Counted from the stretch's first letter, positions 1 through 8,754 are shown. The stretch: DNA of 64,000 bases from DAOMNO01 sp035443885 (GCA_035443885.1 DAOMNO010000001.1:62001-126000), one strand, 5' to 3'. The notes: a model not told the origin generated them from the sequence alone. Program-made: numbers and translations.

Positions 1-258
1 GTGGACGCGCTCGGTGGAAAAATCGTATGGAAGTCGCCACAGGCGGTTGGCAGCGTCATCAACTCGCGTCAGGGCCGACTCATGCTGTGGGATGCCCAGA
101 CCAAGCGCATCACGCTTGCAGCTGCACGCGGCGGAGCGGTCATGGAGCAACTCAATGCTTCAAAGGCGCATCGACTCGTCAGCCCCAACATGGACGGCAG
201 CGAACTCTATGCATGCAGCGCTGACGGCCGCATTGTGCGCCTGCTCCCTGCAAACTGA
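1..258 (+). CDS. C-terminal end of a beta-propeller-like protein (partial)
   Basis: The reading frame is open from the first base and stops at 256-258, so only the last 85 or so residues are seen and the true start lies outside the window. The visible part has repeated short strand-turn patterns (IVWKSPQ, GRLMLWDAQ, ELYACSADGRIVRLL) like the blades of PQQ- or WD40-type beta-propellers. No catalytic residues can be recognised. It ends 9 bases before purH on the same strand, so the two may be co-transcribed. The propeller reading is an inference from pattern only. Confidence 0.55.
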   Translation: MDALGGKIVWKSPQAVGSVINSRQGRLMLWDAQTKRITLAAARGGAVMEQLNASKAHRLVSPNMDGSELYACSADGRIVRLLPAN

Positions 259-267
259 TGACTCCCG

Positions 268-1869
268 ATGTCTGACTTTGTGCCTATTCGTCGGGCGCTG
301 ATCTCTGTCAGCGACAAATCGGACCTGATCCCCTTTGCTCGTGCGCTCGCTTCATTCGGCGTGGAGATCATCTCCACCGGCGGTACAGCAGCAGCCCTGA
401 GCGCGGCAGGCATTCATGTCATTCCCATCGACCGCGTAACCGGCTTCCCCGAAATGATGGACGGGCGCGTCAAGACGCTCCACCCGGCAATACACGGCGC
501 ACTGCTCGGCCGGCGCGATCGCCCCGCTCACATGGACGCGATGCGGCAGCATGGCATCACGCCGATTGACCTCGTGTGTGTCAACCTCTATCCGTTTGAG
601 GAAACCGTGCGGCGCAGCGAACTGGAATCGGTCTCCGAAGAAGAAGTTATCGAACAGATCGACATCGGCGGGCCGTCCATGCTTCGGTCTGCCGCCAAGA
701 ACTTCGATTCCGTTGCAGTCGTTACATCGCCGGACCAATATGACCGGATCATCGCAGACTTGCGAACGCACGAGGGTTCACTGCCGCTTGCTTTGCGTCG
801 CGAACTTGCAGCGGCCGCTTTCATGCGCACCGCGGAGTACGACACCGCCATCAGCGCATGGATGGGCACTCGCAAGAGCGTGTCGTTCCCGGCGATGCTC
901 CGCTTGAACTACACCCGTCGACTTGAACTCCGCTACGGCGAGAATCCGCATCAGAACGCCGCGCTCTATGCAGATCCTGCATCAACCGAAACCAGCGTGG
1001 TCAGCGCAACCATGCTGCACGGCAAACCGCTGAGCTACAACAACATCGCCGACGCCGCAGCTGCGTTGCAGCTCGTGCAGGAACTGCATTCGCTTGACAC
1101 GACACGAGCCGCAGCGGCAATCATCAAGCACGCCAATCCCTGTGGCGCAGCGGTTGCAGCAGATGCAACACGTGCATTCCAGCATGCCTATGAAGGCGAC
1201 CCGCTCGCAGCCTACGGCGGGATTCTCGCTCTCAGCAACACCGTGGATCAATTGCTCGCCGAGCGGATTACAGAAGGCAATAAATTCCTCGAAGTCATCG
1301 TCGCACCAGAGTTTACCGAGCAGGGAACTGCCGTCCTCGGCGAGCGTTGGAAGAACGTGCGATTGCTTGCAACAGGCCGCTTCACGGCGGCTGCTGGCCG
1401 AAGCGTGGAGTATCGATCGATTCCCGGCGGTATGTTGCTGCAGGAACGCGATCTCAAACTTTCCGACGCAAGTGAATGGGTGCATGTCGCCGGTCCAGCT
1501 CCAAGCGATCAACTGCTCGCCAGCGCAGCATTCATCTGGATCGTCGCCAAGCATCTCAAATCAAACGCTGTGGCAATCGGGCGCGACGGCCAGATGCTCG
1601 GTGGCGGTATGGGCCAGGTCGATCGCGTTACAGCATGCAGACTCGCGATTGAACGAGCGGGCGATCGCTTGGGAAGCGGGAACTCGCCTGCGATCGCTGC
1701 ATCAGATGCGTTCTTTCCATTCCCGGATGGGCCTCAACTGCTCATTGATGCGGGCGTGCGATGTCTCGTCCATCCGGGCGGGTCGATGCGCGATCAGGAG
1801 ACGATCGACCTGTGTGCAGAGCGAGGCGTAACCTGCCTGCTTACCGGCGTGCGACACTTCAGGCATTGA
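268..1869 (+). CDS. purH: Bifunctional AICAR formyltransferase / IMP cyclohydrolase
   Basis: Catalyses the last two steps of purine synthesis in the cytoplasm: formylation of AICAR with 10-formyl-THF, then ring closure to IMP. The 533 residues match the usual bacterial PurH length. The N-terminal part (about 1-200) is the MGS-like cyclohydrolase domain, with RRALISVSDKS, STGGTAAAL and GRVKTLHPAIHG. The remainder is the formyltransferase domain, with the LRYGENPHQNAALY signature and IIKHANPCGAA, whose Lys-His pair is catalytic in the family. The ATG at 268 is the natural start because the N-terminus begins right at the conserved strand. No sign of damage. No other pur gene is adjacent, as often seen for purH. 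Confidence 0.97.
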   Translation: MSDFVPIRRALISVSDKSDLIPFARALASFGVEIISTGGTAAALSAAGIHVIPIDRVTGFPEMMDGRVKTLHPAIHGALLGRRDRPAHMDAMRQHGITPIDLVCVNLYPFEETVRRSELESVSEEEVIEQIDIGGPSMLRSAAKNFDSVAVVTSPDQYDRIIADLRTHEGSLPLALRRELAAAAFMRTAEYDTAISAWMGTRKSVSFPAMLRLNYTRRLELRYGENPHQNAALYADPASTETSVVSATMLHGKPLSYNNIADAAAALQLVQELHSLDTTRAAAAIIKHANPCGAAVAADATRAFQHAYEGDPLAAYGGILALSNTVDQLLAERITEGNKFLEVIVAPEFTEQGTAVLGERWKNVRLLATGRFTAAAGRSVEYRSIPGGMLLQERDLKLSDASEWVHVAGPAPSDQLLASAAFIWIVAKHLKSNAVAIGRDGQMLGGGMGQVDRVTACRLAIERAGDRLGSGNSPAIAASDAFFPFPDGPQLLIDAGVRCLVHPGGSMRDQETIDLCAERGVTCLLTGVRHFRH

Positions 1870-1914
1870 TGACACGTTCTCTCTCATTGCCGCCGTGCTG
1901 TTACGATCTTGTCC

Positions 1915-2697
1915 ATGAGCGCGCCTGACTTTGGTCGATACAGCGAAGACTACGCCACACATCGGCCGGGTTTTCCCGAATCATTCTTTGATCGACTTGA
2001 GCGACACTTGCATCTGCGCCATCAGAGGGTGCTTGATCTTGGAACAGGTCCAGGCGTTCTTGCCCTCAAGATGGCTGCACGCGGCGCGAGCGTCGTCGGG
2101 ATTGACATCGCCGCGAACCAGATTGACTGGGCGAAACGACGTGCTGAACAGCTTGGGTTTTCAAGTCGCTGCGCGTTTCACGTTGCACCAGCGGAAAAGA
2201 CCGAATTGCCAAGTCGTGCTTTCGATCTCGTTACCGCTGGACAATGCTGGGGATGGTTCAACCATGAGCAGGCTCTGGCGGAAGTTCAGCGCGTACTGCG
2301 GCCAGGTGGTTTGCTGATCGTGGCTCACTACGATTACCTCACCGCCTACAGTGAGGTCGTTCAGGCAACCGAACAACTCATTCTGCAACACAATCCCGCT
2401 TGGAAGATGGCGGGCCACACCGGCTTGTATCCTCACTTGATCGATCGCTTTGGCATGGCGGCTGGAATGCGATTCGTCGAACAATTCTGTTACGACGTGG
2501 ATGAATCGTTTACACATGAATCGTGGCGCGGACGCATGCGCACATGCAATGGCGTGGGTGCTGGGGTCTTGAACGACGGGCAAGTTGAGAAGTTCGATCG
2601 CCAATTGGGCCAACTGCTCAAGAAGCGATTTTCGCAGCAACCGCTCAAAATTCCACACCGTGTCTGGGCGGTAGTTGTCCAGCGGAGATCGGAATGA
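1915..2697 (+). CDS. Class I SAM-dependent methyltransferase
   Basis: About 260 residues with a Rossmann-type methyltransferase core. Motif I is VLDLGTGPGVLALKMA near residue 39, followed by the acidic end of strand 2 (VVGIDIA), a motif at AEKTELP, and the post-motif LRPGGLLIVAHYDY. This resembles the UbiE / Methyltransf_11 type, but the substrate cannot be deduced. I prefer the ATG at 1915; a TTG lies in frame two codons upstream at 1909. The end overlaps the start of tag in an ATGA junction (2694-2697), so the two genes are translationally coupled, though their functions need not be linked. Confidence 0.85.
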   Translation: MSAPDFGRYSEDYATHRPGFPESFFDRLERHLHLRHQRVLDLGTGPGVLALKMAARGASVVGIDIAANQIDWAKRRAEQLGFSSRCAFHVAPAEKTELPSRAFDLVTAGQCWGWFNHEQALAEVQRVLRPGGLLIVAHYDYLTAYSEVVQATEQLILQHNPAWKMAGHTGLYPHLIDRFGMAAGMRFVEQFCYDVDESFTHESWRGRMRTCNGVGAGVLNDGQVEKFDRQLGQLLKKRFSQQPLKIPHRVWAVVVQRRSE

Positions 2698-3338
2698 GTA
2701 ACCACCACACAGACCACGATGATGTTGTCGTCGGCAGTGATGGCGTACACCGCTGCCGCTGGTGCATCGTCGATCCTGACTACGTAACGTATCACGATCA
2801 GGAATGGGGCTTTCCGCAACGCGATGACACGAGGCTGTTCGAAAAAATATGTCTTGAAGGATTCCAAGCGGGACTGAGCTGGCTCACGATCTTGCGCAAA
2901 CGCGAACAATTCCGCAAAGTGTTCCACAGTTTCGACATTCAGAAAGTCGCTCGCATGACCGATCGCGACGTCGATCGGCTGCTGCTCAACTCCGGCATCG
3001 TGCGTCATCGCGGGAAGATTGAATCGACCATCAACAACGCGCGATGCGCCCTCAAGGTCGTCGAATCATTCGGCTCGTTTGCCTCGCATGTCTGGTCGTT
3101 CGCACCAGCAGCCAATCGAGCCGCTCCGCGCAAATTCGGCGATGTACCTGCCCACACCCCAGAATCAAAATCCTTGAGCACAGACCTCAAAAAGCGCGGA
3201 TTCAGCTTCGTTGGCCCCACGACCATGTATGCCTTCATGCAAGCCGTAGGCATGGTGAATGACCACCTTGCAGGCTGTTCCGCAAGGCAAGCCGCCGAAC
3301 ATGAACGCCTTTCATTTGATCTCTCCCACGGCGGATAA
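2694..3338 (+). CDS. tag: DNA-3-methyladenine glycosylase I
   Basis: Excises 3-methyladenine from alkylated DNA as the first step of base-excision repair. The 214 residues are slightly longer than the E. coli enzyme because of short N- and C-terminal extensions. The family signature is intact: CRWC..DPDYVTYHDQEWG at the N-terminus gives a Cys and a His of the structural zinc site, and HLAGC near the C-terminus gives the other two. The helix LFEKICLEGFQAGLSW carries the base-recognition Glu and Trp region. The start at 2694 overlaps the preceding methyltransferase stop by four bases, which supports translational coupling. Confidence 0.95.
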   Translation: MSNHHTDHDDVVVGSDGVHRCRWCIVDPDYVTYHDQEWGFPQRDDTRLFEKICLEGFQAGLSWLTILRKREQFRKVFHSFDIQKVARMTDRDVDRLLLNSGIVRHRGKIESTINNARCALKVVESFGSFASHVWSFAPAANRAAPRKFGDVPAHTPESKSLSTDLKKRGFSFVGPTTMYAFMQAVGMVNDHLAGCSARQAAEHERLSFDLSHGG

Positions 3339-3456
3339 CCTGCTGGATAGAAGACACTTCCTGACCAACTTTGAGCGCGGCCATTGCTTTTCTGTGGTCC
3401 GGGCGGCTAACATCGTGCGAAATTGGGACGATATCAGGCTGGAAGAGCCGATCCCA

Positions 3457-4107
3457 ATGGACGCGGAGGTCAGGATGACAGCAATCGCGACCGTCTTGGA
3501 TGACAAAGTTCTGGTGCTGAACCGCCTGTACACAGCGGTACGCATCGTCAGCGCTCGTCGTGCCTTTACACTGCTCTGCAAGCAGGTGGCTGAAGTCATT
3601 GCGATCGAAGACGGCCAGTATCGCAACTACGACATGCAGTCGTGGACGCAGATCGCAGAGTTGCAGAAGCAGTTCGAGCCTGATCGACACACATGGGTGC
3701 GCACGGCTCGTATTGAGCTTGCCGTGCCGAAGATCATTCGGCTTCTTGGGTACGACCGCCTGCCGCGACAAAGCGTGAAGCTCAACCGCAGGAATCTGTA
3801 CGCACGCGACGCGAACAGGTGCCAATACTGCGGCAAACACTTTTCCACGCGTGAACTGACGCTCGATCACGTGGTGCCTCGCGTTCAAGGTGGCGCTCAC
3901 ACATGGGAGAACCTCGTGTGCGCCTGCGTCAAGTGCAATGCCAAGAAGGGCGGCCGCACGCCAGAACAGGCCCACATGCGTCTCACACGTCGTCCGGTCA
4001 AGCCGAAGCGGAACCCGACTGTTACGCTCCGCCTCGGTAATGCCAAGTACCAGTCCTGGAAAGCGTTCCTCAACGATGCGTACTGGACGGTCGAACTGCG
4101 CGACTGA
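3457..4107 (+). CDS. HNH endonuclease family protein
   Basis: A 216-residue protein of the widespread bacterial HNH family. The nuclease domain lies in the second half: a CQYCGK pair, the DHVVPRVQGG segment with the catalytic His, the conserved ENLVCAC Asn, and a second CVKC zinc pair followed by KKGGRTPEQAHM. The N-terminal half, beginning near VLVLNRLYTAV, is the usual conserved extension of this family. The frame is open back to 3259, inside tag, but similarity to the family begins only near the ATGs at 3457 and 3475, so a start at one of these avoids a long overlap. Role unknown; such genes are usually chromosomal and solitary, not part of a restriction system. Confidence 0.85.
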   Translation: MDAEVRMTAIATVLDDKVLVLNRLYTAVRIVSARRAFTLLCKQVAEVIAIEDGQYRNYDMQSWTQIAELQKQFEPDRHTWVRTARIELAVPKIIRLLGYDRLPRQSVKLNRRNLYARDANRCQYCGKHFSTRELTLDHVVPRVQGGAHTWENLVCACVKCNAKKGGRTPEQAHMRLTRRPVKPKRNPTVTLRLGNAKYQSWKAFLNDAYWTVELRD

Positions 4108-4349
4108 GTAAAAAAACTTCTGCACGACGTCGTGCCTCTGCATTGCATCGAGCGCATGCCAACGCGGACGACGGGCTACGCTCAAAGCTTTTTGCAATCC
4201 CTTGCAGATAACGAAGTTACGCACACGCGCGACCAAACGGCCTTGGCAAGCCTTTCATGCGAACAGCAGTCCATCGCACCCAGAGCAATCGCTTCACGGC
4301 TCAATCCGATAAAAAGCTGCTTGACTTAGTCTCATCTCGGTTTACCTTC
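4108..4349. other. Gene-free stretch upstream of the structured leader
   Basis: No convincing reading frame on either strand. A perfect 14-base palindrome (GCACGACGTCGTGC, 4122-4135) lies 15 bases after the HNH stop. It has no following T-run, so it is at best a weak terminator. The rest shows no repeats. The 3' end holds the candidate promoter listed separately. Confidence 0.5.
4321..4348 (+). promoter_or_regulatory. Candidate sigma70-type promoter for the leader and metalloprotease gene
   Basis: TTGACT at 4321-4326 is separated by 16 bases from TACCTT at 4343-4348. The -35 element is close to consensus and the -10 is poor. It lies just upstream of the first stem of the structured leader and would give a transcript starting near 4355, with an untranslated leader of about 200 bases. 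Inference from spacing and position only. Confidence 0.35.
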
Positions 4350-4370
4350 TCGTTGTAACGACAGGTCTTA

Positions 4371-4550
4371 CTCCATCTGAGAGAGTGGAGCATGACTCAA
4401 ACGGTGCGCGGGGAAACCGTTCAAGCGGGTTAGCGCAAGGCGACTGCGAAGCAGTCGGCGTTGTCGTCTTGTCAAAACGCTGCTCAGCGGACTCAACCGC
4501 GAGATTTAGGCCACGCGCCATGATGGCGCACACGACAACCCTGAGGAGGA
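4371..4550 (+). ncRNA. Candidate structured 5' leader (unassigned cis-regulatory RNA)
   Basis: Several helices can be drawn in a stretch without a coding frame. CTCCA/TGGAG is at 4371-4375 and 4386-4390. AACGGT/ACCGTT is at 4400-4405 and 4416-4421. A perfect 7-bp hairpin with GAA loop, CGACTGC/GCAGTCG, lies at 4441-4457. An 8-bp closing stem GTTGTCGT/ACGACAAC (4460-4467 with 4532-4539) encloses a 6-bp hairpin GCGCCA-TGA-TGGCGC (4515-4529). The closing stem ends three bases before the ribosome site GAGGAGGA (4543-4550). The layout suggests control of translation or transcript stability. It does not match the riboswitch consensus sequences I can recall (TPP, cobalamin, c-di-GMP-I, ydaO). Confidence 0.45.
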
Positions 4551-4556
4551 TTGGAT

Positions 4557-7500
4557 ATGCATTGTTGTAAGAGTTCTGCAGGGCACGCCAAAGTGATGCA
4601 TGCCGACCCACATCATGCGACTCGGAGTCGCTCGCGGTGGGTCGGCGGTCATTTTGCAGCGATCGCCCTTGCTGGCACGCTTTGCGCAGGAGCAGCAGGC
4701 TCATCGCTTCTTAAAACAGCCGAGAGTCTGGCTCACGGCACGCTGCTCACCACCCTGCCGTTGGAGCAGGCACGTCAAGATGCCCTTGAGAAACTGAGCA
4801 TCTGGGATGGCACACTAACGCGGCTGAATGTCCCGAATGCGCCTGGGCAGTTCCTGACGCTCACAGTACCCATTGAGGGAGTGCGATTCGTCCTTGAACT
4901 TGAACCGACTTCGCTTCTGGCCGACGACTTCGTCCTTCTGGCACAAGTCGAAGGCGGACAACTGGTCGAATTCGATTTCGGACCGGAGCGCACATACCAA
5001 GGAACAATTGCTGGCCTGCCGGGCAGCCGAGTGGCTGCTACGGTCATGGACACCGGCTTGTATGCACACATCATGTTCCCAAGCGGAGCAGCGTGGGGCG
5101 TCGAGCCGATTTCAGGTCGCGTGCAAGGCGCGCGAGTCGGCGATCACATCGTCTATCGCGAGCAGGATGTGATCTCGGCTGGCGGTTGCGGCTCAGGACC
5201 GGAGCACATCAAGGGACGCGGCCTTCCCCCGGCAGGCGACGACGGCGGAATCGCCGGCAGCACGCCGCCTTGCGTGGCGGAGATCGCGATTGACGCTGAC
5301 CAGGACTGGTTCAACTTCTACGGCTCTGTTGCCGCATCTGCGCAGCAGATCGCAGCCATTCTCAACGCTGTGAACGTGCAGTACCTCAGTGAATGCGGTA
5401 TTCGCCACCGGGTGAAAGCCATCATCGTCCGCACCACCGGTCCCGCACCATACACATCAACCGACCCGGACACGCTGTTGTCACAGCTGCGCAATCAGTG
5501 GAACAACAACCACGCAGGCATTCAGCGCGACATGGTTCACCTGTTCACAGGCAAGAATCTTGACGGAACTGTCATTGGTATCGCCTACGTCGGTGTCGTG
5601 TGCGACATTCCGTGGGCCTACGGACTTTCCCAGCGTCTCGGCAACTTCACAAACCAGACGGACCTTGTGGCGCATGAAATCGGCCACAACTGGAACGCGG
5701 GGCACTGCAACTGCTCCAACCCGCCTTACACGATGAACCCCTCAATCACGGGGGCCAACACGCACCACCCAGTCCAAAGCATCCCGGTCATCGTCGCATG
5801 GCGAAATCAGGCGAACTGCCTCAACTGCAACAGCACCTCTCCGCCAAGCTGCGGTAATCCGACAAGCGGCAACTGCTACATCGCCAACGGCTCACCTTAC
5901 TGCAACAATGCGGACTGCTGCATCGTCGTCTGCGCAGTTGATCCCTTCTGCTGCAATAATACATGGGACAGTATTTGCGCCAGCCAAGCCGCGCAGCTTT
6001 GCGGCAACTGCGGTAATGCAGGCGCGGGCAACTGCTATACGTCCAACGGTTCACCAGGCTGCAATAACTCATCCTGCTGTGCAACCGTCTGCGCTGCAGA
6101 CCCATTCTGCTGCAACACCACATGGGACAGCATCTGCGCCAGTGCCGCTGCAACATCATGCGGCAACTGCGGCGATGCAAATGCCGGTAGCTGCTACGAA
6201 GCCAACGGCACGCCAGGCTGCAACAACTCGTCGTGCTGCGCAACCATCTGCGCTGCAGACCCGTTCTGCTGCAATACGCAGTGGGATAGCATCTGCGCCA
6301 ATGCAGCACTTAATACATGCACCCCGGCCAACAACACTTGTGCAAATGCCATTGAAGTCTTCCACGGTACCGTTACATCCGGCAATCTGACGAAGGCTAC
6401 GAACAACGGCAGTTCAACATGCGGCTCATCCGCTTCGAACCGCGATGTCTGGTACAAATTCACAGCGACCCGCAATGGGACGCTTACGGTAACAACCTGT
6501 GGCACGCACGATGGCCCCGGTCAGGACAACGGCATGGACACAGTGCTCTCAGTCCACACCGCCTGCCCAGGCAACAATGGAAACCAAGTCCTTTGCAACG
6601 ACGACACAACGACCTGCGGTTCGCTCGACCAAGGCATCCTGCGAGACTCTGCTGTCAGCGTGCCAATCGCGATGGGACAAACGCTCTATATTCGTGTTAC
6701 CCACTTCAGCAATTCGATTGCCAACGGCGCGTTCACCTTGAGGGCGACCTTCCAAAGCACCCCGCCCGCGAATGATGACTGCGCCAACGCCATTCCGCTG
6801 AGCTGCGGCTCAAGCGTGCTGGGCACGACGCGCAACGCTACACTCGATCCACAGGCGGGCAACTGTGGTACGTCCGTCACCACGCCCGGCGTGTGGTACA
6901 CGCTGGTCGGCACGGGCGGCCCCATCACGCTCACGACATGCTCCAACGACACGAACTACGACACGAAGCTCTCCGTCTATACGGGAACGTGCTCAACCCC
7001 AGTGTGCGTTACGGGTAATGACGATTGGAATTCATGCCCGGTCAATGTTGTCCACTCGCGAGTCGAGTTCAACTCACTCGCAGGCGTAACGTATCGCGTG
7101 CTGGTGCATGGGTTCGGCGGGCAGACAGGTGAGTTCCGCCTGACTGCAACCTGCGGCTCCACGCAGCAGGTCCACTGCGTCTGCAATGCCGAGTATGCAG
7201 TCGGCGACCGCGTTGTCCTCTTGGTTGATAACCCGGACGGCAACGGTCTGCTGTTTGCAGGACACCAGGGCACGGTTGTGTGCGGCAGCAGTACTTGGAA
7301 CCTCATCCTGATCTCATGGGATGGCCTCACAAACGGCCACGCGGGCAACGGTGGTTGTCAGTGCCCCAGCAGCACGCAGTTGCCGCCCGGTAACACGACG
7401 GGCTGGTGGGTGTTCTGCAACGAGATCGCACCGGCACCGCAAGGCTCCTGCCCTGCAGACCTCAACAACAGCGGCGCAGTCGATGTGCAGGATCTGCTCA

Positions 7501-7946
7501 TTCTGCTCGGCGCATGGGGTCCGAACCCCGGCCATCCTGCTGATCTCAACAACAGCGGCGCGGTCGATGTGCAGGACCTGCTGATCCTGCTCGGCGCATG
7601 GGGTCCGTGCCCAGATGCGTATGCTTGCAACAACCCCGGCACATGTGGCGGCGGCTTTGGTCCGTGCGGCATCGATCCGGGCTGCGTCTGCGCCACTCGC
7701 TACAACGGCACCGGTGTTTGCGTTGATGCCAGCACATCATGCGGCGGCTGGGTCGCGTGCCCAACCGGCAACTGCCCGCCGGGCGAGATTTGCGTGATCA
7801 ACTCATGCTGCTCCGGCAACCTCTGCCTCCCTGCATCACAGCTCTGCTCGACATCCTTCGCACCATCGAAGGTTCAGCCGGGAGAGTTGACGATCACGGG
7901 CTACGCCGATGGCCCTGGAGCGGAGAAGCCTGAGATCAAGAAGTAA
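4557..7946 (+). CDS. Large secreted metzincin-like metalloprotease with Cys-rich repeats and dockerin-like repeats
   Basis: About 1129 residues, starting at the ATG at 4557, 6 bases after GAGGAGGA; a TTG two codons upstream is less likely. A signal-like hydrophobic stretch (FAAIALAGTLCAGAAG) is near residues 32-48. A reprolysin-like domain follows, with the zinc motif HEIGHNWNAGH at 373-383 and a Met-turn candidate at M393. Next come three Cys-rich units of about 47 residues (about 430-590; GNCY..NGSPGCNN..CC..DPFCCN..WDSIC), then two PPC-like beta domains (ANDDCANAI, about 590-860). After these are a domain beginning VHCVCNAEYAVGDRV, two dockerin-like repeats (965-1020) and a further Cys-rich tail. 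It is probably exported and attached or assembled outside the cell. Substrate unknown. The eighth motif position is Asn where ADAM-type enzymes usually have Gly. Confidence 0.85.
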   Translation: MHCCKSSAGHAKVMHADPHHATRSRSRWVGGHFAAIALAGTLCAGAAGSSLLKTAESLAHGTLLTTLPLEQARQDALEKLSIWDGTLTRLNVPNAPGQFLTLTVPIEGVRFVLELEPTSLLADDFVLLAQVEGGQLVEFDFGPERTYQGTIAGLPGSRVAATVMDTGLYAHIMFPSGAAWGVEPISGRVQGARVGDHIVYREQDVISAGGCGSGPEHIKGRGLPPAGDDGGIAGSTPPCVAEIAIDADQDWFNFYGSVAASAQQIAAILNAVNVQYLSECGIRHRVKAIIVRTTGPAPYTSTDPDTLLSQLRNQWNNNHAGIQRDMVHLFTGKNLDGTVIGIAYVGVVCDIPWAYGLSQRLGNFTNQTDLVAHEIGHNWNAGHCNCSNPPYTMNPSITGANTHHPVQSIPVIVAWRNQANCLNCNSTSPPSCGNPTSGNCYIANGSPYCNNADCCIVVCAVDPFCCNNTWDSICASQAAQLCGNCGNAGAGNCYTSNGSPGCNNSSCCATVCAADPFCCNTTWDSICASAAATSCGNCGDANAGSCYEANGTPGCNNSSCCATICAADPFCCNTQWDSICANAALNTCTPANNTCANAIEVFHGTVTSGNLTKATNNGSSTCGSSASNRDVWYKFTATRNGTLTVTTCGTHDGPGQDNGMDTVLSVHTACPGNNGNQVLCNDDTTTCGSLDQGILRDSAVSVPIAMGQTLYIRVTHFSNSIANGAFTLRATFQSTPPANDDCANAIPLSCGSSVLGTTRNATLDPQAGNCGTSVTTPGVWYTLVGTGGPITLTTCSNDTNYDTKLSVYTGTCSTPVCVTGNDDWNSCPVNVVHSRVEFNSLAGVTYRVLVHGFGGQTGEFRLTATCGSTQQVHCVCNAEYAVGDRVVLLVDNPDGNGLLFAGHQGTVVCGSSTWNLILISWDGLTNGHAGNGGCQCPSSTQLPPGNTTGWWVFCNEIAPAPQGSCPADLNNSGAVDVQDLLILLGAWGPNPGHPADLNNSGAVDVQDLLILLGAWGPCPDAYACNNPGTCGGGFGPCGIDPGCVCATRYNGTGVCVDASTSCGGWVACPTGNCPPGEICVINSCCSGNLCLPASQLCSTSFAPSKVQPGELTITGYADGPGAEKPEIKK
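5868..6310 (+). repeat. Three tandem Cys-rich coding repeats in the metalloprotease
   Basis: Three copies of a unit of about 140 bases, each coding GNCYxxNGxPxCNNxxCCxxxCxxDPFCCNxxWDSIC. The second and third copies are the most alike at the DNA level, which suggests recent internal duplication. Each unit carries about ten cysteines and so probably folds as a disulfide-rich module outside the cell. Confidence 0.8.
7457..7611 (+). repeat. Two near-identical dockerin-like coding repeats
   Basis: Two copies of a segment of about 66 bases coding ADLNNSGAVDVQDLLILLGAWGP are separated by about 20 bases. They differ by only a few bases (for example gatctgctcattctg against gacctgctgatcctg). The Asp/Asn pattern D-N-N-S-G-x-V-D fits a calcium-binding loop of the dockerin type I kind. 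The DNA identity suggests recent duplication or gene conversion. Confidence 0.8.
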
Positions 7947-7974
7947 TCACACTTCGTGATCAATCGCAACGAAC

Positions 7975-8005
7975 AGCCCGGCCCTGAAAGGGGCCGGGCT
8001 TTTTT
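7975..8005 (+). terminator. Rho-independent terminator of the metalloprotease gene
   Basis: A perfect 10-bp GC-rich stem, AGCCCGGCCC (7975-7984) with GGGCCGGGCT (7991-8000), has a 6-base loop and is followed by a run of T. It lies 28 bases after the stop codon. This is the clearest intrinsic terminator in the window. Confidence 0.92.
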
Positions 8006-8054
8006 CGTCAACCATTTCAAAGTTAGACCCACGAAAACGAACACCCGATCAATC

Positions 8055-8627
8055 TCACGTCGCGCCGATCGTTACATCCAGCGGCTGAGCGCGAGGTTCA
8101 TAGTTCGGCTGCACGGCGATCTCCAGCGGCAAGCGCTTGCCGGTCACCGGGTCCTGCGGAATGTTGTCCTGATCGATGATCCGCTGAATCGCCATGATGC
8201 CTTCGATGAGCATCTCCGGACGAGGCGGACAGCCAGGCACATAAACATCGACCGGAATGAACTGGTCGATGCCCTGCACAACGGCATAGGTGTCGAACAC
8301 TCCACCAGTCGAAGCACATGCTCCCATCGAGATCACCCACTTCGGCTCGGTCATCTGCACGTAGATGCGCTGGAGTACCGGCAGCATTTTTACCGCCACG
8401 CGCCCGGCAACGATCAACAGGTCGGCCTGTCGCGGGCTGAAGCGGAAGACCTCTGCACCGAATCGCGCAAGGTCGTAGCGGCTGGATGCCGTCGCCATCA
8501 GTTCGATGCCGCAGCACGCCGTCGCGAACGGCATCGGCCATACCGCGGAACGGCGGGCCCAGTTCACCACGCGCTGCAATTGCGTTGTCAGAATGCCATC
8601 AACAGGAAGGGCGGCTTCAAGGCCCAT
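8055..8627 (-). CDS. nuoB: NADH-quinone oxidoreductase subunit B
   Basis: The peripheral complex I subunit that carries iron-sulfur cluster N2, the last cluster before quinone. The 190-residue length is typical. The four ligand cysteines are present: the tandem pair in FATACCGIELM, one in GACASTGG and one in GCPPRPEM. A ribosome site GAGGTG precedes the ATG at 8627. It stands alone here: none of the other nuo genes lies beside it, and its upstream neighbour is a STAS gene. It may be a second nuoB copy, or the rest of complex I may be elsewhere. The sequence itself looks intact. Confidence 0.95.
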   Translation of the reverse strand: MGLEAALPVDGILTTQLQRVVNWARRSAVWPMPFATACCGIELMATASSRYDLARFGAEVFRFSPRQADLLIVAGRVAVKMLPVLQRIYVQMTEPKWVISMGACASTGGVFDTYAVVQGIDQFIPVDVYVPGCPPRPEMLIEGIMAIQRIIDQDNIPQDPVTGKRLPLEIAVQPNYEPRAQPLDVTIGAT

Positions 8628-8754
8628 CGATCACCTCATAAACGGGGGAAGAATCCAGCCCGACATGCTATTCGACGCCGGTCGCTGTGGCAACGCGACG
8701 GCTCTAACCGCAAGAGCGGATTCTCAGCCCGGCAAACCCACGTTGTGCGACCGT

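Noticed and set aside
4371..4400. CTGAGA element resembling part of the TPP riboswitch
   Set aside because: The second conserved part of that riboswitch (ACCTGAT..GG) is absent, and the downstream gene has no link to thiamine.
7457..7611. Two near-identical direct repeats that could suggest a CRISPR array or mobile repeat
   Set aside because: They are in frame, code for dockerin-like repeats inside the metalloprotease and occur only as a pair; no spacers or cas genes.
8634..8754. Possible tRNA-like or small RNA between nuoB and the STAS gene
   Set aside because: A few short complementary stretches exist but no cloverleaf or T-loop consensus could be drawn.
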